Origin: Granulosicoccus sp047634635
GTDB lineage: Bacteria; Pseudomonadota; Gammaproteobacteria; Granulosicoccales; Granulosicoccaceae
NCBI GenBank assembly: GCA_047634635.1
Contig: JBLIIE010000003.1
Coordinates: forward strand, 1-64,000
Direction of reading: 5' to 3'
DNA: 64,000 nt
The notes under the pieces: model-generated
Database searches by the model: none
What the model saw: the letters and a program-made list of their open reading frames with translations, nothing else
Told to the model about the DNA's origin: nothing
Shown here: positions 46,021 through 53,741 of the stretch, piece by piece
Position numbering within the stretch: position 1 is the first letter of the stretch
Layout of the letters: every line of letters begins with the position of its first letter
Position numbers and translations under genes: made by a program

Positions 46021-47217
46021 TTATACCGCTGGTATCAAGTCTAACTGTTCAAAATCAAACGGTAGAGTAGATACTCGAGCAGTGGATACAGATCCATCAG
46101 CCATCAACACCTCTATAGTTTCCTGACTGGCAAACGGCTCCTCAAGCATGGCTGTCGCCAGCTGTACTCGGTATCGAACCGAATAACATTGGGACCCAAG
46201 ACAGCTTGTCAAATCACCTTGGCATGTAATGGCTTCTTCAGATGAGTATTTAGAGGCGTTTCGTTCGGCGTCTGAAACAAGGAATGGCCGCTCAGCCAAG
46301 GGCTTAGCTACCTCTGAGCGTGGAAGAATTATGCCCATCAGACGCCTAGCGGGACCAGCCACCTGTTCAGCTCGCAACGCTTCATGCGAAAGTGAATCTA
46401 GATCTTTGTCGAGTGACACAAAACCACCCAGGCCCGCTTCGAGCACTGAATGCCGTCCATCCATATCATTGCCAAAAGCCAGGAGTCCGTTTTCAATCCG
46501 TTCGATGATATTGGGACAACCGGGCCGGACATTCAGATCCTCACCTTTTGCAAATAATTCATCGTACAAAGATTGACCCAAATCGATGTCATCGACATAG
46601 ATTTCAAATCCGCCCTGCTTACTCCAGCCAGAACGCGCCACAATAAACTTATGACCGCGATAGTTCATTCGAACATACCGAAAGAAACGAATATTCTTGA
46701 CCTCATCTCCAAAGACGCGAGCCATAAGCTCTTCAGCCAATGGTCCCTGAACCGCCAACGGCCACACATCCGGTTCGTCAATCTGGACATCCAAGTTAGC
46801 CCCACGAGCTAACCCCTTCGCCCAAAGAATCACATCGGAATCTGAAATGGATAACCACCAATGATCATCAGCTAATCGTATGCCAACCGGGTCGTTTATC
46901 AATTTGCCTTTCTCATCAGCCAGTGGCAAGTAGACACAGCGGTCTAGTGCAACGCCTTCGACTGCCCTGGGAGTCATCCATTGAACGAGCCGAGTGGCAT
47001 CAGGACCCTTGATACTGACTTGACGCTCAACAGCAACATCCCAAACCTGAACAGCTTCACTCAGATGCCAATAGTCCCGCTCAAAAGAATCAAATTCTGT
47101 TGCCAGCAGCATATGATTGTAAACGGTAAACGCTCTCGCTCCTTTCTCAATTGAGCGAGAGAAAAAAGGCGACTTTCTCAAGCGCCTGGACAATGCTAGA
47201 TTGGGAGCGATATACAT
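46021..47217 (-). CDS. dmdA: Dimethylsulfoniopropionate demethylase (DmdA-like)
   Basis: A 398-residue GcvT-fold protein. Segments RAFTVYNHMLLATEF, VQVWDVAVERQVSIKG, SISDSDVILWAKGLA, EPDVWPLAVQGP, VARSGWSKQGGFEIY and IERIENGLLAFGNDM follow DmdA as I remember it rather than glycine-cleavage or sarcosine enzymes. The reaction moves a methyl group from DMSP to tetrahydrofolate and gives methylmercaptopropionate. The usual DmdB/DmdC/DmdD genes are not adjacent; a FadN-type gene follows instead. A nine-base inverted repeat lies just upstream of the start. A divergent DmdA-like clade with another methyl donor cannot be excluded. Confidence 0.85.
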   Translation of the reverse strand: MYIAPNLALSRRLRKSPFFSRSIEKGARAFTVYNHMLLATEFDSFERDYWHLSEAVQVWDVAVERQVSIKGPDATRLVQWMTPRAVEGVALDRCVYLPLADEKGKLINDPVGIRLADDHWWLSISDSDVILWAKGLARGANLDVQIDEPDVWPLAVQGPLAEELMARVFGDEVKNIRFFRYVRMNYRGHKFIVARSGWSKQGGFEIYVDDIDLGQSLYDELFAKGEDLNVRPGCPNIIERIENGLLAFGNDMDGRHSVLEAGLGGFVSLDKDLDSLSHEALRAEQVAGPARRLMGIILPRSEVAKPLAERPFLVSDAERNASKYSSEEAITCQGDLTSCLGSQCYSVRYRVQLATAMLEEPFASQETIEVLMADGSVSTARVSTLPFDFEQLDLIPAV

Positions 47218-47226
47218 AGCTATGCA

Positions 47227-47259
47227 CTTTGGTTAATTCGTGCGCGATGGTAACCAAAG
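47227..47259. promoter_or_regulatory. Perfect inverted repeat upstream of dmdA
   Basis: CTTTGGTTA (47227-47235) and TAACCAAAG (47251-47259) form a perfect 9-base inverted repeat with a 15-base spacer, starting nine bases before the dmdA start codon. There is no T-run on either strand, so an operator is more likely than a terminator of the MscS gene, whose stop lies 27 bases further upstream. It is a candidate regulator site for dmdA and the FadN-type gene. Confidence 0.5.
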
Positions 47260-47286
47260 TCGTGAAGGTAAACTATTCCAGACTCG

Positions 47287-48108
47287 TCAGGTTCTTTCCT
47301 TTTCGAGACTAATTTCCATTTGTGGGAAAGGAATCTCAATTCCCTCATCATCAAATCTCTGTTTTATCTTCTCGTGAAGATCAAAATGAAGGGGCCAGTA
47401 ATCCAAAGATCTGACCCAGGGCCTAACTGCCAGATTGACCGATGAATCAGCGAGCGCTAAAACACCGATCTGGATGGGTTTCTTGGCATCCAACACACGC
47501 TCATCGCCTTCCACAATTTCACGCAATATCTGCTTAACATGTTGTATGTCACTGCTGTAGGCAACACTGATTACCATGTCAAGGCGACGCGAATTCGATG
47601 TAGAGTAATTGACGATAGCGCCACCCATAATATTAGAATTGGGAACCGTTATAGTTCGCTGATCGGGCGTCACAAGGGTGGTACTGAAAACGGTAATTTT
47701 ATCAACTGTGCCTGAAACACCACCTGCTTCAATGTAGTCACCGACTTTGCAAGGCCTGAAGGAAACCAGCAACACACCTGACGCAAAATTCGACAACGAT
47801 CCTTGCAACGCCAATCCGATGGCCAGACCCGCAGCGGCAATGACAGCGACAAATTGTGCAGTTGGGATCCCCAACTGCGTTAGCGCTGCAATAGAAATTA
47901 GCAGCAACAAGACCACGTAAAGAATATTGGTGACGAAACCACCCACTGTGGGGTCAATTTCCCGCTGCTGCATCATTGAGCCAGCAATATTGACCACGCG
48001 CCTTGCAATCCATTTACCGATAAAAAAAATAGTGAATGCAGCGAGTATTTTCAGCCCGTACTCAACCGCCAACATCGGCCAACTCTCAAAATATTCCAGC
48101 CAATTCAT
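47287..48108 (-). CDS. Small-conductance mechanosensitive channel (MscS family)
   Basis: A 273-residue MscS protein with about three membrane helices. The pore helix TM3 region reads GLAIGLALQGSLSNFASGVL, close to the Gly/Ala-rich MscS pattern. The beta-domain follows with GDYIEAGGVSGTVDKI and TVPNSNIMGGAIVNYS, then the C-terminal domain ending PFPQMEI. It opens under osmotic downshock to release solutes. In a cell handling DMSP, creatine and perhaps ectoine this is a sensible neighbour, but co-regulation is not shown. Confidence 0.93.
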   Translation of the reverse strand: MNWLEYFESWPMLAVEYGLKILAAFTIFFIGKWIARRVVNIAGSMMQQREIDPTVGGFVTNILYVVLLLLISIAALTQLGIPTAQFVAVIAAAGLAIGLALQGSLSNFASGVLLVSFRPCKVGDYIEAGGVSGTVDKITVFSTTLVTPDQRTITVPNSNIMGGAIVNYSTSNSRRLDMVISVAYSSDIQHVKQILREIVEGDERVLDAKKPIQIGVLALADSSVNLAVRPWVRSLDYWPLHFDLHEKIKQRFDDEGIEIPFPQMEISLEKERT

Positions 48109-48135
48109 GGGTACATCACCTCAAACTACAAAACG

Positions 48136-48573
48136 TTAATCCACTACTGTACTCATAGCTACGAAAGTGGATGTGTGAGCCACGAACGGCAAAGCCGAGA
48201 GCTTCTCACCTAATACTAGTCGAAATGCATTGATATCGGAGGTCCGCACCTTAACCAGGTAGTCAAACGGACCAGCTATAAGATGCATTTGCTCTATTTC
48301 TGCAATTTGCCGGGCCGCATCAGAAAACGAATCTAGCGCCGAGAGCTTGGTGTCTGTAAGCTTCACCTCAACAAACGCGACATGACCCAGGCCAAGTTTC
48401 TCACTGTCGACTATGGCTTTGTATCCAAGAATATACCCATCGGATTCGAGTTTCTTAACCCGTGCAGCACACGGAGTTTTCGTCAAGCCCACTCTCGAGG
48501 CCAACTCTGTAAGTGTAATTCGGCCTTCAGTCTGTAGGATTGAAATGATGGAACGATCGAATTGGTCGAGCAT
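48136..48573 (-). CDS. Lrp/AsnC family transcriptional regulator
   Basis: The start at ATG 48573 has GGGGA just upstream and gives 145 residues beginning MLDQFDRSIISIL, as in Lrp-type regulators; ATG 48621 would add 16 residues. A helix-turn-helix (ITLTELASRVGLTKTPCAARVKKLESDG) precedes an AsnC ligand domain (GPFDYLVKVRTSD). It is divergent from psuK, 97 bases away, and followed by the MscS gene. Lrp proteins respond to amino acids; PutR-type regulators of proline use look similar. Whether it controls psuKG, MscS or dmdA is unknown. Confidence 0.9.
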   Translation of the reverse strand: MLDQFDRSIISILQTEGRITLTELASRVGLTKTPCAARVKKLESDGYILGYKAIVDSEKLGLGHVAFVEVKLTDTKLSALDSFSDAARQIAEIEQMHLIAGPFDYLVKVRTSDINAFRLVLGEKLSALPFVAHTSTFVAMSTVVD

Positions 48574-48670
48574 GCTGATCCCCGTTGGTACTCCATAGTC
48601 AGCATACCTAATAATCAACATATTTTAGTGCTTCTTAGCGTTACTTAACCAAATACTGGACTAATGGACT

Positions 48671-49606
48671 ATGAATCCGGCAATTGCCACGACAAATCGT
48701 ATGCTCGTTATCGGTGCTGTGCACCTGGATGACATCGCACAACCGGATTGCCCTCTGGTACCCGAAGCATCCAACCCTGTCACCTGGACACAAAGAATTG
48801 GCGGGGTGGCTGCAAACGCAGCCTGCGCGGCAGCTAGAATTCTGAATACCCCTACGAATAATCAAGTAGAAATAGTTGCAGCTGTTGGCGACGATGCTAT
48901 CGCCTTGCAGCTAAAGCAAGCGCTTCATACCGCCGGTGTTGGAACACGATTATTTGAATTCCCAGGCGCACACACTGGTCGATACACGGCCATCATGACT
49001 AACGATGGTGAATTGCATATTGGCCTGGCTGACGTGTCTTTGGCCGAGCGTCTGGGAGAGTCCAATGATCACAAGATTGCAGAGTTAGACGCGTATCACG
49101 CAGTTTTAGTAGATGCAAACCTTTCAGAAAGTTACCTCAGGACAATTGCCACACAAACAAACCAGCTAGACGTATTGCTGACCGCAATGAGCGTCTCACC
49201 CATAAAGTCTCTGCGCCTACTTGGCATAGCTAAGCAGATAGACGTGCTATTTTGTAATCGCCGCGAAGCCCTATTCATGAATCCTCAATTACCCGCAAGT
49301 GCCAGTCTTAGCGAGTTAGCTGATGGTCTTTGTCAAGCCGGATTCACACAGCTCGTTCTCACAGACGGAGGCTCGCCACTTCTCGTACAAGACAAAATAC
49401 AAAGAGTTCGCCTTAACGTCCCAGACGTGGAATCAACACAGAACGTTAACGGTGCAGGCGACGCCTTGGCAGGCGCCAGCTTCGCAGCCTGGAGCAACGG
49501 AATGAACCTGGTACAGGCAGTCCAGGAAGTTGGCCTTGCACAAGCTGCAATGGTCGTGAAAGGAGATCACACAGCTCTACAGATCAACTCTGCAGTTTCA
49601 CAATAA
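48671..49606 (+). CDS. psuK: PfkB-family pseudouridine kinase
   Basis: A 311-residue ribokinase-fold protein. The N-terminal MLVIGAVHLDDIAQ and RIGGVAANAACAAARI bind the sugar, and NVNGAGDALAGASFAAW is the conserved anion-hole/catalytic Asp motif. It precedes psuG by 54 bases, which makes pseudouridine the likely substrate: kinase, then glycosidase, giving uracil and ribose 5-phosphate from modified RNA. ATG 48671 is used; ATG 48701 would still include the first strand. The name rests on the neighbouring psuG. Confidence 0.85.
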   Translation: MNPAIATTNRMLVIGAVHLDDIAQPDCPLVPEASNPVTWTQRIGGVAANAACAAARILNTPTNNQVEIVAAVGDDAIALQLKQALHTAGVGTRLFEFPGAHTGRYTAIMTNDGELHIGLADVSLAERLGESNDHKIAELDAYHAVLVDANLSESYLRTIATQTNQLDVLLTAMSVSPIKSLRLLGIAKQIDVLFCNRREALFMNPQLPASASLSELADGLCQAGFTQLVLTDGGSPLLVQDKIQRVRLNVPDVESTQNVNGAGDALAGASFAAWSNGMNLVQAVQEVGLAQAAMVVKGDHTALQINSAVSQ

Positions 49607-49660
49607 TCCTGTGTAGACTTACCCTTAGCGTTAACTATAACTAGCCCCAGACTTGAACTC

Positions 49661-50578
49661 ATGAACTCATCAATTTTGCATATCAGCCCGGAAATCAAAC
49701 TGGCTCTAGATGAAGGGCGCGGTGTGGTTGCGCTGGAAAGCACCATCATTACACACGGTATGCCGTTCCCTCAAAATCGTGACACCGCGCTACTAGTTGA
49801 ACATGCCGTTAGGGCCAGTGGCGCCGTACCCGCCACCATAGCAGTATTGTCCGGGAAAATTGTGGTAGGCCTTGACGATCAACAACTTGAAGAGCTGGCA
49901 AAAACGTCCACTGCTATGAAACTGTCTCGGGCAGATTTAGCCATGGCAGTATCCACAAAAGCGGTTGGTTCAACCACTGTCGCAGCTACCATGATCATTG
50001 CAGCGCTTGCCGGCATAAGAGTCTTCGCCACAGGCGGCATTGGCGGTGTTCATCAGGGAGCCGAAAACAGCTTTGACATTTCTGCAGATTTACAGGAACT
50101 ATCGCGTACCGCTGTCACGGTAATCTGTGCTGGCGCAAAAGCCATTCTCGACTTGCCCAAAACCCTTGAAGTACTGGAAACGTTAGGAGTTCCAGTGCTG
50201 GCCTACCAACAGGATGAGCTGCCTGCATTCTGGTCTCGAAATAGCGGATTGCAGGCTCCGTTGCGTGCTGATTCTGTCAGTGATATCGTCGCTTTTATAC
50301 AGGCTCGCCAGTTATTGAATATTACAGGTGGCGTCCTGATTGCGAATCCGGTTCCTGTAGAACACGAAATTCCCCGCGAAGAAATGGACACGTTGATCAA
50401 ACGTGCAATCGAAGAATCACATCAGGCAGGTATCACTGGTAAAGAGGTTACTCCATGGCTTCTGGGACGCATCGTTGAACTAAGTGATGGTAGAAGCCTG
50501 ATCACAAATCAGGCCCTGATCACCAACAATGCAAGTCTTTCAGGCGAGCTTGCCAATCAGCTTGCAAATTCATTGTAA
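49661..50578 (+). CDS. psuG: Pseudouridine-5'-phosphate glycosidase
   Basis: A 305-residue PsuG. The conserved N-terminus reads EGRGVVALESTIITHGMPFPQN, followed by TTVAATMIIAALAGIRVFATGGIGGVHQGAENSFD in overlapping conserved blocks, with the catalytic Lys region in RADLAMAVSTK. It splits pseudouridine 5'-phosphate reversibly into uracil and ribose 5-phosphate. Its stop codon lies two bases from the end of a broken CoA-ligase gene on the opposite strand, so it borders a decay junction but is itself intact. Confidence 0.95.
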   Translation: MNSSILHISPEIKLALDEGRGVVALESTIITHGMPFPQNRDTALLVEHAVRASGAVPATIAVLSGKIVVGLDDQQLEELAKTSTAMKLSRADLAMAVSTKAVGSTTVAATMIIAALAGIRVFATGGIGGVHQGAENSFDISADLQELSRTAVTVICAGAKAILDLPKTLEVLETLGVPVLAYQQDELPAFWSRNSGLQAPLRADSVSDIVAFIQARQLLNITGGVLIANPVPVEHEIPREEMDTLIKRAIEESHQAGITGKEVTPWLLGRIVELSDGRSLITNQALITNNASLSGELANQLANSL

Positions 50579-50579
50579 T

Positions 50580-50877
50580 GAAAACCAGCGCGGATACATT
50601 GGCCTGACGTATCCGTTTTGCAAGGCAGGACCATAGAATACTTCCGCCTTGCGTTTCCAGGCTGTGTCCAGAGGTGCCGCACCGAAAGAGACATAGCGTA
50701 TGTCTGCCGCCTTGAAGTTTATTCAACCCCTTCTGTTCGGCGTACTCCATCAACAGGGCATGCAAACGCTTGCCTGATAGGCATTCCAACTTATCTCAAC
50801 ACCTTGAGCATCCACCAAAGCAATTTTTTCTGGGTGTTGCAGAGCCTGAAACTCAACTAGCTGACAAATTCGTTGAA
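50580..50877 (-). pseudogene. Acyl-CoA ligase (AMP-binding enzyme) remnant
   Basis: No intact frame exists, but three pieces of the minus strand read like one adenylate-forming CoA ligase. Upstream is VEFQALQHPEKIALVDAQG, the usual N-terminal block. Next comes RLHALLMEYAEQKGLNK. In a second frame follows ADIRYVSFGAAPLDTAWKR and YGPALQNGY, the block that precedes the catalytic core. The P-loop and everything beyond the NGY region are missing; a deletion and at least two frame changes are needed. It follows the thioesterase gene of the pimelate-type operon, where a CoA ligase (PimA) would fit. Its truncated end abuts psuG. Confidence 0.68.
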
Positions 50878-50901
50878 TATCAGTAGCCTTCACTGCAAAT
50901 G

Positions 50902-51351
50902 CTACTTGGGCTGCGCTTTATCAGTAAGCCTACGCTTTGGCACACGCTTGAAAACACCCGTTGCCGTGGCAATGATTCTGCCTTGTGCAGTCAGGAGCTG
51001 CCCCTCGACAAATTTGATCGACATACCACCACCAACTATTCTTCCAGTAGCTGTAAGCACATCACCTTTCTTCGCCGGTGCTAGAAATTGAGTATTAAGT
51101 GATACGGTCATGAACGGCACCCGGCCTGTTTCATCGGCAGTGAGACTTGCCGTAGCCCCCATCGCATTATCCAATACTGCACTGGCAATGCCACCGTGCA
51201 AGGAATCGTGACGGTTCAGGTGATGATCAGTCACTGTTAGTAAGCAGCGTGCCTTCTTATCATTCTGACTAACATCAAGCACATATCCTAATAGTGTCTG
51301 CGCACCCGTTTCATTGACAATGATGCCATCAGATTGAGTTGGAATCGTCAT
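50902..51351 (-). CDS. PaaI-type hotdog thioesterase
   Basis: A 149-residue single-hotdog protein. The active-site block is HDSLHGGIASAVLDNAMG, with the HGG motif of PaaI/YdiI-type thioesterases, and the second strand block is FMTVSLNTQFLAPAKKGD. It hydrolyses acyl- or aryl-CoA esters and frees CoA when a pathway is blocked. It begins 3 bases after the stop of the second acyl-CoA dehydrogenase gene, so it is part of that operon. Confidence 0.9.
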   Translation of the reverse strand: MTIPTQSDGIIVNETGAQTLLGYVLDVSQNDKKARCLLTVTDHHLNRHDSLHGGIASAVLDNAMGATASLTADETGRVPFMTVSLNTQFLAPAKKGDVLTATGRIVGGGMSIKFVEGQLLTAQGRIIATATGVFKRVPKRRLTDKAQPK

Positions 51352-51354
51352 GAT

Positions 51355-52491
51355 TTATGCCACTGCCAGATCAATGAAGCGTTCGAGATGATAATTGCAA
51401 TCGCCAAACCGATGATCCATCATGACTAAGCGACGCACCAGGTGCGCGAGTTCATATTCCATGGTGATGCCAATGCCACCGTGCATCTGAATACTTTCTT
51501 CAGCCACCAGCTTTGCGACAGTGCCAATAAGATTTTTGCTTGCACTGACATGTTTTTCACGCATTGCCACATCACTAGCATCAAGATGCCCTGCAAGATT
51601 AATCAGTGCAGATTTTGCCTGCTCAATCTCTATCAGCATATCTGCCATTCGATGCTGCAGTACCTGAAACTTGCCAAGAGGCTGACCAAACTGTGTTCTG
51701 ACTTTGAGATAATTAATGGTCAACTGACTGATACTATCCATCAATCCTACAGCTTCTGCGCATATAGCAAGAGTGGCAGTTGCTTGGACACGCTCAAGTT
51801 CAGGGTATGCGCAGCCTTCACGGCCAAGTAATAACGTCGCAGGGACGCAAACATTATCCAGTAGTATTTCAGCCGCGCGTCCACCAGAACTTAAAGCGTA
51901 ATAACGCAGTTCCATACCTTGCATATTCTGAGGTAATAAAAATAGGCTAACACCATCCGTGTCTGCGTCACCACCAGATGTTCTTGCGCTAACAATTATA
52001 TTATCAGCCACCTCTGCATTGACGACGACAGCTTTCTGCCCATTAATCAGGTAATGATCACCCTGACGTTTTGCTGTGGTCTGAACTCGCGACAGTTCAT
52101 AACGGCTTCCAGGCTCACTGTGAGCCAACGCCATATGGAGTGTTCCTGCAATGATTGCATCGATTTTTGCAGTCTGCTGATGATCCCCCAGACCGACCAA
52201 TAAGCCACCACCTAGAATAGCTGTATCGAGGAGCGGATCCAATGCACCGACGCGGCCTAACTCTTCGAAGACCAGTGCTATATCAAAACCACTACCACCA
52301 TAACCACCGTGCGCTTCTGAAAACAAGGCACCCAGTATTCCTAGATCGGCCAAGGCTGTCCAGATTTCATCAGAGTAACCTTGCGTTGTTTTGCCAAGCT
52401 CACTGATCACTGTACTCGAATAATGAGACTGCAGAAACCGTCTCAGCGAATCCTGCAGCATCTTTCGTTCATCAGTTAAATCAAAATTCAC
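51355..52491 (-). CDS. Acyl-CoA dehydrogenase, PimD-like small subunit
   Basis: A 378-residue flavoprotein of the acyl-CoA dehydrogenase family. The N-terminus is FDLTDERKMLQDSLRRFL; the FAD/substrate region has HSEPGSRYELSR instead of the typical SEPxAGSD block, and the C-terminal signature is MHGGIGITMEYELAHLVRR. This pattern suits the PimD/DitC-like partner that pairs with a second dehydrogenase of PimC type, encoded 52 bases upstream. Together they introduce the 2,3-double bond into dicarboxylyl- or other bulky acyl-CoAs. The exact substrate is unknown. Confidence 0.9.
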   Translation of the reverse strand: MNFDLTDERKMLQDSLRRFLQSHYSSTVISELGKTTQGYSDEIWTALADLGILGALFSEAHGGYGGSGFDIALVFEELGRVGALDPLLDTAILGGGLLVGLGDHQQTAKIDAIIAGTLHMALAHSEPGSRYELSRVQTTAKRQGDHYLINGQKAVVVNAEVADNIIVSARTSGGDADTDGVSLFLLPQNMQGMELRYYALSSGGRAAEILLDNVCVPATLLLGREGCAYPELERVQATATLAICAEAVGLMDSISQLTINYLKVRTQFGQPLGKFQVLQHRMADMLIEIEQAKSALINLAGHLDASDVAMREKHVSASKNLIGTVAKLVAEESIQMHGGIGITMEYELAHLVRRLVMMDHRFGDCNYHLERFIDLAVA

Positions 52492-52543
52492 AACATTTCC
52501 TCACAAGAAATTTGGATAACCAGTTCACGTGCGTTAGTCAACA

Positions 52544-53740
52544 CTACAGTTTCAACAGGGATTTGCTGATTATGCTGCGTTGTATCTCGTTTGATCCACC
52601 GTAGATGGATAGCTTCCTGTTATTCAAGTAAGTCCCAGTCACTTTCCTCGCGTAGTCGGGTCCGATGGGTAGCTCATTACTCCCAGGCTCTAGTTCTTCT
52701 GACATGAAAGGCATCGCATAGACACCAACAGCTGAGCGAGTCAGAGCGTTTATTTCCTGGCGAATTACTGAACCTTTGATTTTAAGCATGGAACTTTCTG
52801 CGCCTGGAGCCTCACCAGCGTTAGCCGCTGAGATAACGCGTAGGTTGGTCGTAGATATCGCCATAAGATCAATCTCTATACGAGCAATCTGTGCTGCGAA
52901 GTGTGGATTCTCAATCAGCGGTTTTCCTTTGCATTGCTCTACTCGCGCAATGCGCTTAAGACTTTCGAGCCCGGCTACTGCAAACCCAACACCTGCGATA
53001 TTGGTTCGCTCATGCGTCAGTAGATACTTTGCGTAAGTCCAACCTTTGTTCTCATCTCCCACCAAATTCTCAATGGGCACCCGAACATTATCAAAAAACA
53101 CTTCATTCACTTCAGGCTCACCATCGATTAGAACAATGGGACGAACGCTCACCCCTTCAGCATTCATATCGATCAACAGAAAGGATATGCCTTCCTGAGG
53201 CTTTCCTTCTGTTGATGTTCTAACCAGACAAAATATTCTATCTGCGTGCTGCCCCATGGTAGTCCAGGTTTTTTGACCATTCACGACGTAATGATCACCA
53301 TCACGCTCTGCACGCATTTTCAACGATGCGAGATCAGAGCCTGCTCCAGGCTCCGAATAGCCCTGACACCACCAGTGTTCACCGTTTAGAATTCTGGGTA
53401 GGTAGTAGTCCTTTTGTGCCTTAGAACCGAATGCCTGCAACAGTGGCGCGAGCATGGCCACACCGAATGGCACTATGCGAGGTGCATGCGCACGTGCCAT
53501 CTCATCTTCAAAAATATGTCGTTGGACCGCATCCCAAGCAGCACCGCCATACTCTTTGGGCCAACTACCTGCCAACCAACCCTGAGTATTAAGAATGTGA
53601 TGCCACAGTTCATAATCAGCCTTAACTAACGATTTTCGTAGTCTGACTTTTTCAGCAAGCGTTGTCGGCAATTTGTCGGCAAGAAATTCCCGAACTTTAT
53701 CGCGAAATGCAATCTGCTCTTCCGTGTAATTTAAATTCAT
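52544..53740 (-). CDS. Acyl-CoA dehydrogenase, PimC-like large subunit
   Basis: A 398-residue acyl-CoA dehydrogenase. It opens YTEEQIAFRDKVREFLADKLP and carries WCQGYSEPGAGSDLASLK (FAD and substrate binding), NGQKTWTT and the C-terminal block SIYGGSNEIQRSIISKSLL. The sequence resembles PimC of pimelate degradation as I remember it. Together with the PimD-like gene downstream and the fused hydratase/dehydrogenase gene 1 base upstream, it forms a core beta-oxidation set. The stop of the upstream gene and this start are nearly touching, so translation is likely coupled. Confidence 0.92.
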   Translation of the reverse strand: MNLNYTEEQIAFRDKVREFLADKLPTTLAEKVRLRKSLVKADYELWHHILNTQGWLAGSWPKEYGGAAWDAVQRHIFEDEMARAHAPRIVPFGVAMLAPLLQAFGSKAQKDYYLPRILNGEHWWCQGYSEPGAGSDLASLKMRAERDGDHYVVNGQKTWTTMGQHADRIFCLVRTSTEGKPQEGISFLLIDMNAEGVSVRPIVLIDGEPEVNEVFFDNVRVPIENLVGDENKGWTYAKYLLTHERTNIAGVGFAVAGLESLKRIARVEQCKGKPLIENPHFAAQIARIEIDLMAISTTNLRVISAANAGEAPGAESSMLKIKGSVIRQEINALTRSAVGVYAMPFMSEELEPGSNELPIGPDYARKVTGTYLNNRKLSIYGGSNEIQRSIISKSLLKL

Positions 53741-53741
53741 A

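Noticed and set aside
46021..47217. Glycine-cleavage T protein or sarcosine/dimethylglycine enzyme
   Set aside because: The ordered motifs fit DmdA better and no gcvH, gcvP or flavin domain is nearby.
47227..47259. Inverted repeat as terminator of the MscS gene
   Set aside because: No T-run on the relevant strand and the repeat sits right at the dmdA start.
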